A stretch of DNA of 64,000 nt, taken from the NCBI GenBank assembly GCA_947561585.1, contig CANNZV010001136.1, positions 62,001 through 126,000 of the forward strand, read 5' to 3'. Below are positions 42,375-53,393 of this stretch, piece by piece; position 1 is the first letter of the stretch, and each line of letters opens with the position of its first letter. The position numbers and the translations under genes were made by a program. The notes beneath the pieces were generated by a model, which saw only the letters and a list, made by a program, of their open reading frames with translations, was not told the origin of the DNA and did not search any database. Source of the DNA: Caprella mutica (Eukaryota; Arthropoda; Malacostraca; Amphipoda; Caprellidae).

Positions 42375-45300
42375 CTGAAAAATAAGGATAAAAGTGAGAA
42401 AATGGACAGACTGGAATTTTTATGGTAAATTTTTTTTAACTACTATACAAGTAAAAAACTAAAAGTCTGTTAAAACATCTAGAATAAATTAGATACCTTT
42501 TATTTCTTTTAACCTTTTTCTAATTTAACTTTTTAATTACTTTATTAGCTAACTATTTATCATTTCATTATAATTATGGAGTACCAATTTCTTATTCCTA
42601 ATTTACTTATTATAAGGTACGTACTGAGTTATCGGACAGTTTCACATTTTCGATCATGTAATAAAAAACTAGCTATATGATTTAACATTTTAACTCGCTA
42701 TTTCAATTGGTATCCATGATACCTGCAGGTATCGTGGATACCAATTCCACTCACCTCTGCTATATTTGCAATATCCAAACCACTGCTAGATGAGACTGGG
42801 GAAGAAACCTGACCAGGAGAAAAAGGATTATCAGGGTTAAGTTCTTAATTATCGGTCAGTTCAACATTTTCGGTCATATAAGAAAAAACAATATAATAAT
42901 AATAATTTCACTAGGATAGGTTGAGTAAAACAACCATCCCGGGTTGGTTGTTTTACTCAAAATCGGGGTCTACCTAAAGCGGGGTCTGCCTGTTACCAAA
43001 TATATAGAAACAAAATGCTCTTTAATTTATAGGGAGGTAATTATAATGTTACTCATTGCCCTGTGGTTCAGACTAACCTTACTATGGCCCAGAGACTGTA
43101 TCTCTCTCCTGAGTTTTGCTTCATTGCGAGACATGACCTCCACCTCTGACTGCAATGTCTCTATCAGAGACTGCTGACTGCGAACCTCCTGACTCAGTCT
43201 GTCACTGTACAGGAAGTAGGAATTAACACTAGAACTAAAGATATTGTACTACAATAAGATACACCAAAGATATTGTACTACAATAAGATACACTACTCTT
43301 GAACATTTCTGTGTCGAAAGTGTTTGCTCTGCCACCTGGTTTCAAAAGCGGGAACTAGATTTGAAATATAGTAAGGAGAATCTAGGTATGTTGTTTGCGT
43401 GACGTCATAACAGCAACACTCTAAAATTATATTTAAGACAATTGAAGAACGTAACATTATGAAAACTATTTATTTATTTCCATTATAAGAAACACTGCTC
43501 TTAATTTTCTATTTTTCTAACGTCTTGTTGACGTCACGGTCACAAATTACTAGATTTGTGACAACAGCTCACAAAGCTTTACTACTAGGAATACCATTAT
43601 TGATAGGTAGCGACAATTGAGTGATTTGTGACGTGACATAAGCAAGGGAACAAATTTAAAAAGAAAATTGGTGGTTTAGCAGGTTAAATAATTTATTAAA
43701 TATATATTTATATTTTACCGATTAATAAATAGTTTTTTTATAAATTTCCCTTCTTCCATTGTTTGAAATATGATATTAGAGTGTTTCTGTTATGACGTCA
43801 CGCACACAACATACCTCGATTGTCCTTACACTATTTCAATTCTATTTACCGCTTTTGAAACCAGATGGCGCCACAACGCACTTTTAAGATAGAAATTGTC
43901 GAGAGTAGTGCATCTTATTGTAATAGAATATCTTTGCTAGAAATACCACAGTTTTTTCCACATGATTCGTGATTTGTGAAAAAAACTGTGATTGTGAAAT
44001 TAGTATATGTTAGATGCCTATATGTTAGATTAACTCACTTATCATCAGCTGTCTCATCCATAGTTAGGTCTGTGCCATTCTTGAGAACGCAACAAACTTT
44101 GAGGAAACGAGACAACATTTCGTCTACTTCTCGAACCTGAAAATAAGAGAAACAGTAAAAATATTAAATAGAGGAGAGTGAAAAATAGATAAATCACTCA
44201 GCACCCTCACACTCAACCACCGGTTTGATAAAGGAATTGGAGAATTTAGATCTTTAACCATTCATTGGTATGAAGATCACCATTCATTGGTATGAAATCA
44301 AGATCACCATTCATTGGTATGAAGATCACCATTCATTGGTATGAAGATCACCATTCATTGGTATGAAGATCACCATTCATTGGTATGAAGATCACCATTC
44401 ATTGGTATGAAGATCACCATTCATTGGTATGAAGATCACCATTCATAGATAATAGATCATCACTCACCTGGTCAACTAGAGATCCACTTCTCTCCGTTTT
44501 TCCCTCTTTGTTACATGTTCCAACCTCCCTATCCGCATCACCAGATGATGCAAACGGAGTAACGGTAACAATCTCATTTCCTATGTCCTGCAGCAAGAAA
44601 ATAATGAAAGCATTTTAGAATTATTTTGCAACAACTAGTGTACCCATTCCGTCAAACATTATTTAACATTCCAACACATCCTACTGAATTAATTGTTTAA
44701 TTATGAATTTTCGGCTTCAACATTGAGTTTCACTTAGAAAATTGAAAAATATTATAAGGAAACTAGCCGATTGGAAAATCTGAGTTCGCTAATGTAGTTT
44801 GTAAATAATGAAATAATTGACGAGATAATAAACGAAAAGAATATATAACTACTCAATGAATAGTTTTATATATGGTAGGAATGATTCTATTAACTTGACC
44901 TACCGCCTCATTTCTGCTTCCACCTTTCAAAGCTAGAAGAACAGCATGGATGAAAGAAGTGGGGGATCTTTTCAGCAGTCTAGAGGGGGGTAAGCACCCC
45001 CTTTTGATGTGTTGGGGGGACACAGAAGCTGAGGAACAGCACGAACTGTCAGATTCTGATGGTGTCACGATGTTCTGAAAGAGAAAATTTAACTATGTCA
45101 AAAGTTGAGGAAAATTGAAGACAGTATTGCTGTCATGAATATAGTAAAGGTAGAGGAGTTATGTCGCAAACATTGTTATTTGAAAGATGTCGTCATCACT
45201 TTTATCGCATATTAATTCCTATTAATGTGAAATTCATTGGATATACGCAAAAGATGAAACTAGAACAGCAGAAAATCTAAAAAAAAAAAACTTATTTTAA

Positions 45301-48300
45301 TGAGTTCTTATATCCTGTAAATGAATTTCACACCTACCTTCAAGTCCTGTTCTGTGACCTCATAGTCGTTGACGATTCTGTTGGTCAAAGCCTGCAGTCT
45401 GATAGCCAGGTTACTGAGAGTGACGGCAGCTGACGATACCTGGGCACCCTGACACACCATCTGGTCACGAGTGTTACCCTGTAGAGTTACCAGAGACTGG
45501 GACAAAGAGTCCAATTCCATCCTGTCAAGAAATCATTCTTAGTATCCAATATGGACAAGATAAATTCTATTTGTGTTTCTATTCTTGACATCTTCAGGTT
45601 TTGATGATCATAAAACTTTTAGTATAACGTTACCAAGAATCGACTGAAAATTAAAAAGTTCAACCCACGGATTCGGACACTAATTTTTCAAATGAATACA
45701 ATATATATTTTCGTAAAATCAGTATCAGATCTGAGAGGGTTTTTGACTTGGTATTGAAGGACGCAGAACTACTTATTACAATAATTCCCCTTGTTAATGT
45801 TAAAATATTTTTACTGGTCATAGATACAGAGAAACTACTTCGTGTTTTGTTAAAACTTTGGTAGCTAATCAGAAAGACTCTAGAGAAGTAACTTTCATTT
45901 AATAAATACCTCTTTTCCTCAGCAATCTTCTCAGCCAAAATCTTCTCTTGTTCTTTACTCTCTAAAAGCATCTTAGCCTCTTCATTTTCCTCCCTGAGCC
46001 TGACATTCTCAGTCTCACTCTCACGAAGACATTCAGCTAGAGCCTCTTTCTCACTAGTCATGAACTCTGCCAGTTCTCGAGACTCGTTTTCTAGGTCTGA
46101 TACTTGCTGAGTCAGCAAAGCCACCCGTTCCTCAGACTCAGCTAAGTCGCGCTTTGCAGCCACTGCGTACTGTTCGTACAGACTCAGAGTGTCTTGGAGT
46201 TTCGTGTTGAACTGAGTCGAGTGTTGGAGTTGGTTCTCAAGAACTACCAGACTTTCGTGCCTTTCATTGAATTCTAAAAATGGTAAAATCATTTAAAAAG
46301 GGCATTTCATCGGAAAAAAATCTATGATTCAGTAAGAACGGTTTAACTAAGTTCCGATTTACAATTGAGAAAAGTCATATTTGATGAGAATAAATGCATT
46401 ACCTTGCTCAACTCCCTCCATCGAAGACAGCATGTCTTTTATTTTTCTTGTCGTTCTATCTAACTCATCTTGGACTTCCTCCTTAGCAAGTTGTTCCTCC
46501 TTCAGAAGTCTGTGAAGTTCCTCCGAGTTTTCATAGGTGGCGCTCGAACCACTGCACTTGCATGTGAGAACAGAGGAATCGGCCTTTTTGGGATGAAGTA
46601 TAGGTTACTATTTACAGTCATTTTTAAAAGGATATTAGACACAAGTGTTTTAAATTTGAATTTAGGTGACATAGATAAATGAGATATAAAATTAATATAA
46701 GAGTAAACACTATAGCTATCACGATATTAAAAAAAAACATTATGATTCGTAATTTAAGAATAGTTACGAATTTAAGTAAACCTTACCTCATCCTAACTGT
46801 AACTGATTTGAACAATATTCAATTTGAAACATACTAAACAAAGAAAAAACGATAGATCAGTACTAATGAATTAACTATCATTATTTATGGGTTGCAAACT
46901 AACCTGGACTACAGCGTTGCTCGTCAAAGGCTTCCTCGAAGGCCTAAAGCTGCTGACTGGTTCATAGTCCCTGACAATTTCTACTCTTGGACGACTGACA
47001 TCATCACCATTGAGATTAGGTCCTACTTTCGCCAGTGCCCGCATAGCCGCAGCCACTTCATGTCCAAGAATTGCAGTTTGGATGGAGGCTTCCAAACATA
47101 TAATGGTTCGTTCTTTTCTTGGTGTTTGGGAACTCGAAGACAACCCTGTTCTTGGAGAGGGATGTGAAACCCGAGGTGACGTTCTCGAGTTGGTGGAAGA
47201 TCGAGGAGTTGGGTTATTCGCATAAGAAGATATTCTAGTTGAATCACCTTTACCTATTGATCTGGAACGGCGCAATGGACGGGATTTACTTAACATTTCA
47301 GGTGGTTGAATATTAAGATGTGGAACTGTTGGATGGAAATCGGTATGTTCTTTGAGATTTTGTTCACGCCACCTTGCAGTCATCTCTTTGGCTTTTCGTC
47401 GAGGAAGTGTTGCATATGTATCTAGAGTATCTTTGTTTTCTTTGGTCAGTCCACCTGATGATGAAACATCTTCTCGTCCATCACCAGCTTCCCTGACCTT
47501 TTTCTTCCTACCAAGTGTTCCATAAGTCTCAATTGCTTTGTGATCATTCCGCCAAGAATACATATTATCATCAGTTGATTTTTTCTTTCGACGACCAAGT
47601 GTAGACGTTTCGTAATCTTCATCTAGTTTGGATTTATTTTTGGTTTCTACAGCTTTATATTTGCTATCACTTAATCTATCTTTGGCATCAAATTTACTTT
47701 GGGATCCTTTACGTTTATTTTCAATATCGGCCATCTTTGACCTGGATGCGACAGTACTGCTAATCAAATTGCTTCGACATGTGCGCCGATCATGACTTGG
47801 AGTTTTAATATTTCTCAAACGGTCATCACAACGAGATGAAACCCTCGAATTGTTACGATTCGATGATTTTGATGACCCATTTTGTGAGTTTCGTACAGAT
47901 GGTGCCCCTTCAACACATCTTGTAGCTGAACATCGAATAATTTTCCCATTATTTCTAGAAACAGCTTTGGGATTCTTACAATTTTTGTGACCGGTAGAAG
48001 ATTTGCTAATATTTTCTCTGGAGTTTTTGGATGTTTCAGGTTTTAAACAGGAGCTTTTTACGGTATCTAGAGTGTCTGTGAATGAAGATGTGTCGGTTTT
48101 AGAAGATAAAGTATCGTCAAAAGACATATTAGAAGCTAGAGAAGAAGCCAGAGAATTGGATAACGGAGAACTTTCCTGGAAGGGCGAATTGGAAATTCCT
48201 TCGTCTCCTAATGATCCTGAATTATCATCTAATGATGGAAGACCTTCAGTCAGATCATAATCCTTGACGTACTGAATTGAATTACTAACCCTGCTAGAAT

Positions 48301-49355
48301 CATCATCTAGCAACTCTGCACTCTTACTCATCGTATCCAGACTCTTGTAGAAGTTTCCATCGACATTCATGAGGTTGTTCATATCAACACTGCGGGACAT
48401 GTTACTGAACATTCCATGAACGAACCGGTGGGTGCCCAGATGGTTCATGGAGTGTTGAGAACCACTTGCCTCCATACCGTATGGATGGTTTCGACTGGAG
48501 TGGAGGGGGATGTCAGAACAGGAGGACATTTGGAGGCTCATAGCCGCTTCCTCTGCAGCTTCTGCCTCCACTTCTTCTTTTACAGCATGGAGGGGGACTC
48601 TCGGTTCCTCATGATAGCTGATGGTGAGGCTAGTGTGACTATCATACGCGCTTGCGTCTTCTTCTTCGTCACTCCCTGTAACAATTACAAAAGTTGAAAT
48701 AATAATTCCCACCAGATCTTTTTTTTAAAAGCCTATTCACATTACAGAACTTGGACAGGAACATTTAACAGGCACATTTAATATATTTTTAGAAGTTGGA
48801 TGAAATCTTTTAGGCTATTGCTGATGTCACAGAAAGGAAATGAGTATAAATGACTTTTGAAAAACGAATTTAAACTAATCCACCTATTAATATTCAGTAA
48901 CAATGCTCAAGAATATAGAAAAGCTACTCAAGTTTGATCCATTCCTCACCTACGAAAACTTCACTCTCATCCAAATCCTCCAAAGTCTGTCCCCCGTCTC
49001 TCTTGTTGTTCTTGGTACAGCGGGACGTGTTACTGTAAGTAGTTTTAGCAGTACTGCAGTCCAGTAGATCATCTACTGACCGAGGACGGGACAGTTTGTT
49101 AGAACCTGCATTAAAAGTAAGCAGTTAACAATAGGTAACATAGCAATAAATATAGGCCTAGTATAATGTACAAAACCTATGAGATAAGACATCCAAAAAG
49201 TTCCAGATATCACTGGAACATATAAAAGAGCTTCAAAATTGCATTTTAATTATCTTTTTGTGTTTGTATTTTATTATCAATAAAGTTATCATAATAGAAT
49301 ACCAACCTTTGTGTTTATGTAAGTCAGTTTTGGAAATTCTCTCTGCAACCATCAT
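41994..49355 (-). CDS. Unidentified serine-rich coiled-coil protein, 12 exons, 1218 aa
   Basis: Join of minus-strand exons 49355-49307, 49105-48950, 48675-46904, 46583-46403, 46273-45910, 45521-45338, 45074-44904, 44587-44468, 44136-44039, 43204-43078, 42808-42755 and 42374-41994 gives 3657 nt. Every junction is GT-AG and every phase is compatible. The start ATG has an in-frame TGA two codons upstream. Regions: SRPRSVDDLLD motif (~aa 20-30); acidic SDEEED; a long Ser/Thr/Asn-rich, probably disordered part (~70-560) with three basic repeats of the type TLGRRKK, YGTLGRKKK and YATLPRRK; SRPLRRSRSIGKG; a conserved-looking segment ASIQTAILGHEVAAAMRAL (~600); a strong coiled coil (~677-840); a second short coiled coil (~1033-1072); a proline-rich tail AYPPPPPPMM. 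No membrane span, signal peptide or catalytic motif. The architecture suggests a cytoskeletal or centrosomal scaffold, but I do not recognise the family and that role is inference. Confidence 0.82.
42612..42746 (+). mobile_element. Half MITE plus perfect-looking palindrome, next to exon 11
   Basis: ggtacgtactgagttatcgg and cacattttcgatcatgtaat match the TAGGGTAAG family. After an AT-rich spacer comes the 42-bp palindrome at 42705-42746 (aattggtatccatgatacct and inverse, one mismatch). Its end is 8 bp from the 3' edge of the 54-nt exon 11 of the coiled-coil gene. Confidence 0.75.
42755..42808 (-). CDS. Coiled-coil gene exon 11 (54-nt small exon)
   Basis: Acceptor tctcctggtcag, donor GCAGAG/gtgagt, exactly 18 codons (VSSPVSSSSGLDIANIAE). 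It is symmetrical in phase 0, so it could be skipped without a frameshift. MITE-derived pieces lie within about 30 bp on both sides. Confidence 0.78.
42830..42900 (+). mobile_element. Half MITE (TAGGGTAAG family) upstream of exon 11
   Basis: agggttaagttcttaattat and gttcaacattttcggtcata match the left end of the family. It sits about 25-30 bp on the acceptor side of exon 11 and in the same orientation as the half copy on the donor side, so the two are not simply the ends of one element. Confidence 0.6.
43078..43204 (-). CDS. Coiled-coil gene exon 10 (second coiled coil)
   Basis: Acceptor cttcctgtacag, donor AGTAAG/gttagt. Encodes a short amphipathic helix (SQQSLIETLQSEVEVMSRNE) predicted to be coiled coil. 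Phase 2 in, phase 0 out. Confidence 0.85.
43262..43940. mobile_element. Foldback element in intron 9 of the coiled-coil gene
   Basis: The left arm (caataagatacactactctt, tggtttcaaaagcggga, gtgcgtgacgtcataac, about 43265-43480) is mirrored by the right arm (about 43715-43938) at roughly 80% identity. The middle is about 230 bp. It fills most of the intron 43205-44038. Both arms carry TGACGTCA. Confidence 0.85.
44039..44136 (-). CDS. Coiled-coil gene exon 9
   Basis: Acceptor cttattttcag, donor GATAA/gtgagt; ends in phase 2. Encodes VREVDEMLSRFLKVCCVLKN and a short acidic stretch. Confidence 0.82.
44259..44446. repeat. 22-bp minisatellite, about 8.5 copies, in intron 8
   Basis: The unit contains agatcaccattcattggtat; copies are nearly identical. 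It ends about 22 bp from the exon 8 donor site. Confidence 0.95.
44468..44587 (-). CDS. Coiled-coil gene exon 8
   Basis: Acceptor ttgctgcag, donor GACCAG/gtgagt; 40 codons in phase 0 (DIGNEIVTVTPFASSGDADR). Its 5' splice site lies about 20 bp from the edge of a 22-bp tandem array in the following intron. Confidence 0.82.
44904..45074 (-). CDS. Coiled-coil gene exon 7
   Basis: Acceptor ttctctttcag, donor GAGGCG/gtaggt; phase 0 at both ends, 57 codons. Serine-rich (SESDSSCCSSASVSPQ) followed by a basic, hydrophobic segment (SPTSFIHAVLLALKGG). Confidence 0.85.
45338..45521 (-). CDS. Coiled-coil gene exon 6
   Basis: Acceptor ttcttgacag completes the split Arg codon; donor TTGAAG/gtaggt. Encodes MELDSLSQSLVTLQGNTRDQ and a helical segment ending NDYEVTEQDLK. 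Confidence 0.88.
45910..46273 (-). CDS. Coiled-coil gene exon 5 (main coiled coil)
   Basis: Acceptor attttag, donor AAGAG/gtattt, phases 1 and 2. Heptad-rich Leu/Glu/Lys sequence (RLREENEEAKMLLESKEQEK) forms the core of the predicted coiled coil. Confidence 0.88.
46403..46583 (-). CDS. Coiled-coil gene exon 4
   Basis: Encodes ADSSVLTCKCSGSS and the beginning of the coiled coil (EELHRLLKEEQLAKEEVQDE). The acceptor (cccaaaaag) is weak and lacks a pyrimidine tract immediately upstream, so the exon may start slightly elsewhere; donor CAAG/gtaatg. Confidence 0.75.
46904..48675 (-). CDS. Coiled-coil gene exon 3 (large low-complexity exon)
   Basis: A 1772-nt exon, acceptor ttgttacag, donor GTCCAG/gttagt. 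Encodes about 590 residues rich in Ser, Asn, Arg and Lys, with three dispersed TLGRRKK-type basic motifs, an SRPLRRSRSIGKG motif and a more ordered-looking ASIQTAILGHEVAAAMRAL segment near its end. Confidence 0.9.
48950..49105 (-). CDS. Coiled-coil gene exon 2
   Basis: Acceptor tttaatgcag, donor TAG/gtgagg. Encodes a basic, serine-rich stretch with KLSRPRSVDDLLDC and the acidic LEDLDESEVFV. The 156 nt fit phase 1 on both sides. Confidence 0.8.
49307..49355 (-). CDS. Coiled-coil gene exon 1 (start)
   Basis: Begins ATGATGGTT (MMVAERISKTDLHKHK) and ends in G before gttggt; phase 1. An in-frame stop just upstream supports the start. Upstream sequence is short before the 19-bp minisatellite, so a 5' UTR exon may lie farther away. 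Confidence 0.65.
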
Positions 49356-49539
49356 GTTTTCAGACTGGGTTGAAGGTTGGAACTTCCAATCAACCATAAA
49401 TAGCAACCAACTTTAGACCCTACTGATATCACGGTTGTGGTGGACAGTTTTCCCAACCATGGTAGCAATGGTGACTGAATAGTTTGAAAGACAGATCTGA
49501 AAAAGAAAAAAAATATCAGGCTATTTACTTCATAACTAA

Positions 49540-50480
49540 TACAGTGACATTTAAACCATACAGTGACATTTAAACCATACAGTGACATTTAAACCATACA
49601 GTGACATTTAAACCATACAGTGACATTTAAACCATACAGTGACATTTAAACCATACAGTGACATTTAAACCATACAGTGACATTTAAACCATACAGTGAC
49701 ATTTAAACCATACAGTGACATTTAAACCATACAGTGACATTCATACCAATACAGTGACATTCATACCATACAGTGACATTCAAACCATACAGTGGCATTC
49801 ATACCAATACAGTGGCATTCATACCAATACAGTGACATTCAAACCATACAGTGACATTCATACCAATACAGTGACATTCATACCATACAGTGACATTCAA
49901 ACCATACAGTGGCATTCATACCAATACAGTGACATTTAAACCATACAGTGACATTTAAACCATACAGTGACATTTAAACCATACAGTGACATTTAAACCA
50001 TACAGTGACATTTAAACCATACAGTGACATTTAAACCATACAGTGACATTCATACCAATACAGTGACATTCAAACCATACAGTGACATTCATACCAATAC
50101 AGTGACATTCATACCACACAGTGACATTCAAACCATACAGTGGCATTCATACCAATACAGTGACATTCAAACCATACAGTGACATTCATACCAATACAGT
50201 GACATTCATACCAATACAGTGACATTCAAACCATACAGTGACATTCATACCATACAGTGACATTTATACCACACAGTTTCATTCATACCACACAGTGACA
50301 TTCATACCAATACAGTGACATTCATACCAATACAGTGACATTCAAACCATACAGTGACATTCATACCATACAGTGACATTTATACCACACAGTTTCATTC
50401 ATACCACACAGTGACATTCATACCAATACAGTGACATTCATACCAATACAGTGACATTCAAACCACACAGTGACATACAT
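49540..50480. repeat. 19/20-bp minisatellite, about 48 copies
   Basis: Two unit types, acagtgacatttaaaccat (19 bp) and acagtgacattcataccaat (20 bp), form homogeneous blocks and mixed blocks; a longer segment with catttataccacacagtttc recurs twice (about 50260 and 50375). It lies within 190 bp upstream of the coiled-coil gene start. Confidence 0.95.
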
Positions 50481-50603
50481 ACAATGCCTCACTGTTTCAC
50501 AGCTCTTCTCTCAAGTGTCATTGTGACTTACAGTGAATGATTGCAGTGATTTATTATAAAGTGAGGGACAGATTGTAACCCTTGGGGTGAATGGTTAGTG
50601 TCT

Positions 50604-51362
50604 GGTACTATGTAGACTGTACTTGTACTATGTGGACTGTACTGGTACTATGTAGACTGTACTGGTACTATGTGGACTGTATTGATACTATGTGGACTGT
50701 ACTGGTACTATGTGGACTGTACTGGTACTATGTGGACTGTACTGGTACTATGTAGACTGTACTGGTACAATGTAGACTGTACTGGTACAATGTAGACTGT
50801 ACTGGTACTATGTAGACTGTACTGGTACTATGTGGACTGTACTGGTACTATGTGGACTGTACTGGTACTATGTGGACTGTACTGGTACTATGTAGACTGT
50901 ACTGGTACAATGTAGACTGTACTGGTACTATGTAGACTGTACTGGTACTATCCCAGGTAGCAAGCATTATTCCTGGGATATTAAGGGATTAACCCTGGGA
51001 AGAAGGATATATTCCTGGGATATTCCCTTAATATCCCAGGAATAAATCCTTGCTGCCTGGGATGTAGACTGCATTGGTACCATGTGGACTGTATTGGTAC
51101 TATGTGGACTGTACTGGTACTATGTAGACTGTATTGGTACTATGTGGACTGTACTGGTACTATGTGGACTGTACTGGTACTATGTAGACTGTACTGGTAC
51201 TATGTAGACTGTACTGGTACTATGTAGACTGCATTGGTACCATGTGGACTGTACTGGTACTATGTAGACTGTATTGGTACTATGTGGACTGTACTGGTAC
51301 TATGTGGACTGTACTGGTACTATGTAGACTGTACTGGTACTATGTGGACTGTACTGGTACTA
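50604..51362. repeat. 20-bp minisatellite, about 32 copies, interrupted by a MITE
   Basis: Unit gtactggtactatgtggact with a tag/tgg variant that partly alternates. It is interrupted at 50952-51061 by a hairpin element. Confidence 0.95.
50952..51061. mobile_element. 110-bp MITE inserted inside the 20-bp array, AT target duplication
   Basis: Ends CCCAGGTAGCAAGCATTAT and the inverse ...ataaatccttgctgcctggg; inner tcctgggatattaaggga is repeated inverted. AT flanks it on both sides (50950-50951, 51062-51063), and removing it with one AT restores a normal array unit, so the insertion point is exact. Confidence 0.9.
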
Positions 51363-51385
51363 TTATTGTGTATACAGTAATAATT

Positions 51386-51520
51386 CAGTAAAACTCCTCT
51401 ATAGTGAATAAGTTTGGATGTAGCCTCTATAGTGAACAAATTTTCTTTAGTCTGCCATGAGTTGCCATCAGTTATAGAAAACTAAAGGCAATTTTATGGC
51501 AGACTAAAGAAAATTTATTA
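51386..51520 (+). mobile_element. Half pogo-like MITE
   Basis: cagtaaaactcctctatagt and agtctgccatgagttgcc match the left part of the element at 28574. No right end was seen. Confidence 0.55.
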
Positions 51521-51889
51521 ATTTATTTTGTTTATAACAATTTTTACTCATTAACAATAATAAACTTAAAAAAAAATTTGTTAGGTACATTTTCTATATT
51601 TTCCACTTTTCAACGATAATGAATATTTTTCTCATTTTTTGTTGTCAGATTTACAACATATCTCATCTTTTGAATAATATAATCCAAATATGAGATTCCA
51701 TAACATTTTCTTTTCCCATGTTTCGTAACGGACGTTCGAAGAAAGGATGTTAGACAGCTGCACCGTGAGAAAACTTACAGCATCTGCGCAGAAGATACGC
51801 CAAGGTAAATCATCTGCGCACATCATGCCAGTTAATGTTTCCGCAGAAACAAAGGAGAAATATATATAGCGCTACCTGGAAACTATAGC

Positions 51890-52235
51890 AAGCGGGGCAA
51901 GACCGAAAAACCGTCAAAGTGCTTGCAAAATCGTAAATTCAAAACAAAACCGGGTACCGTAAAAGTGCTTGCAAGGGAAAATTAAAAAAATCGGTATACG
52001 TTAATTACAAACAAAGTTGGGAAAAACCGTAAAAGTTATGGCAAATCCGGAAAATATCAAATAAAACCGCAAAGGGTGCTTGAAAAAAATAATAACGAAT
52101 CCGGGAGAACCGTAAAATAGAGACAAACTCGGAAAAAAGCCGTAAAAGTTCTTGCTTAACTGGAAAATACCAAACACAGCCGGAAAAAAACAGAGAAAGT
52201 TCGGAAAAACCGCACAAGTAACTTGCAAAGCCTTA
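51890..52235. repeat. Highly diverged tandem repeat (accgtaaaagtgcttgcaa)
   Basis: Motifs accgtcaaagtgcttgcaaa, accgtaaaagtgcttgcaag, accgtaaaagttatggcaa and gccgtaaaagttcttgctta recur every 55-65 bp with much decay between them, suggesting an old array next to young ones. Confidence 0.55.
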
Positions 52236-52317
52236 AAATAATAAATTGCAGCCTAAGAAATGCTTTATTTTTTGAGAATAATTGATAGGTTTGCCTAAAT
52301 TTCCATTATTATTAGTA

Positions 52318-52448
52318 TTGAACTATACAGTTAAATGAATAGTGACTATCGAACTATACAGTTAAATGAATAGTGACTATTGAACTATACAGTTAAATGA
52401 ATAGTGACTATTGTACTATACAGTTAAATGAATAGTGACTATTGAACT
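52318..52448. repeat. 31-bp tandem repeat, about 4 copies
   Basis: Unit with gaactatacagttaaatgaa and tagtgactat; copies nearly identical. Confidence 0.95.
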
Positions 52449-52867
52449 ACAAATTTTATTAAATATTTAAATCGTTCAAAGAGTCACTGAAGTGAAATAA
52501 AAGAAACCTACTAAGATCTTCTTTCTTTCTTCCTGTATTTCATTTGAAAGAGAAAAAGATATATGCATATATCATGAATAATATATACCGATAAATAAAA
52601 CATGAGAAATAAAAATTGTAAATAATATTTGAATAAAATTTCACCTAAATCGAAATAAATTTTGAAAATATGATTAAGTTAAATATTTATTTATTTCACT
52701 CGAAATGATTGAATAGGCATAAATTTTAGGATTGTAAAAGTGAATTAAAATGTAAATGATTGTATGTTGAATAAGGCAGGTGTATTTGATCACCTGGTAC
52801 AAATACTATTACAAAAACAACACTATTTGAAGGGATGGGTACACTAGTTCCCTACAGCACCCAATTA

Positions 52868-53393
52868 GTGTACCACGGATACCTCGCACTGTACCACGGA
52901 TACTACATTGTACCACAGATACCACACTGTATCACGGATAACACACACTGTACCACAGATACCACACACTGTACCACGGATACCCCACACTGTATCACGG
53001 ATACCACACACTGTACCACGGATACCACACACTGTATCACGGATACCACACACTGTACCACGGATACCACACACTGTATCACGGATAACACACACTGTAC
53101 CACAGACACCACACACTGAACCACGGATACCACACACTGTACCACGGATACCACACACTGTACCACGGATACCACACACTGTACCACGGATACCACACAC
53201 TGTATCACGGATACCACACACTGTAGCACGGATACCACACACTGTATCACGGATACCTCACACTGTACCACGGATACCACACACTGTACCACGGATACCA
53301 CACACTGTACCACGGATACCACACACTGTACCACGGATACCACACACTGTACCACGGATACCACACACTGTACCACGGATACCTCACACGGCA
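52868..53393. repeat. 21-bp minisatellite, about 25 copies
   Basis: Units contain gtaccacggataccacacac, with a gtatcacgg variant alternating in the first half. All three overlapping ORFs (94-170 aa) are artefacts of the 21-bp period. Confidence 0.95.

Noticed and set aside
49352..49588. 78-aa ORF over the start of the coiled-coil gene
   Set aside because: It runs into the 19-bp array and is in a different frame from the supported exon 1.
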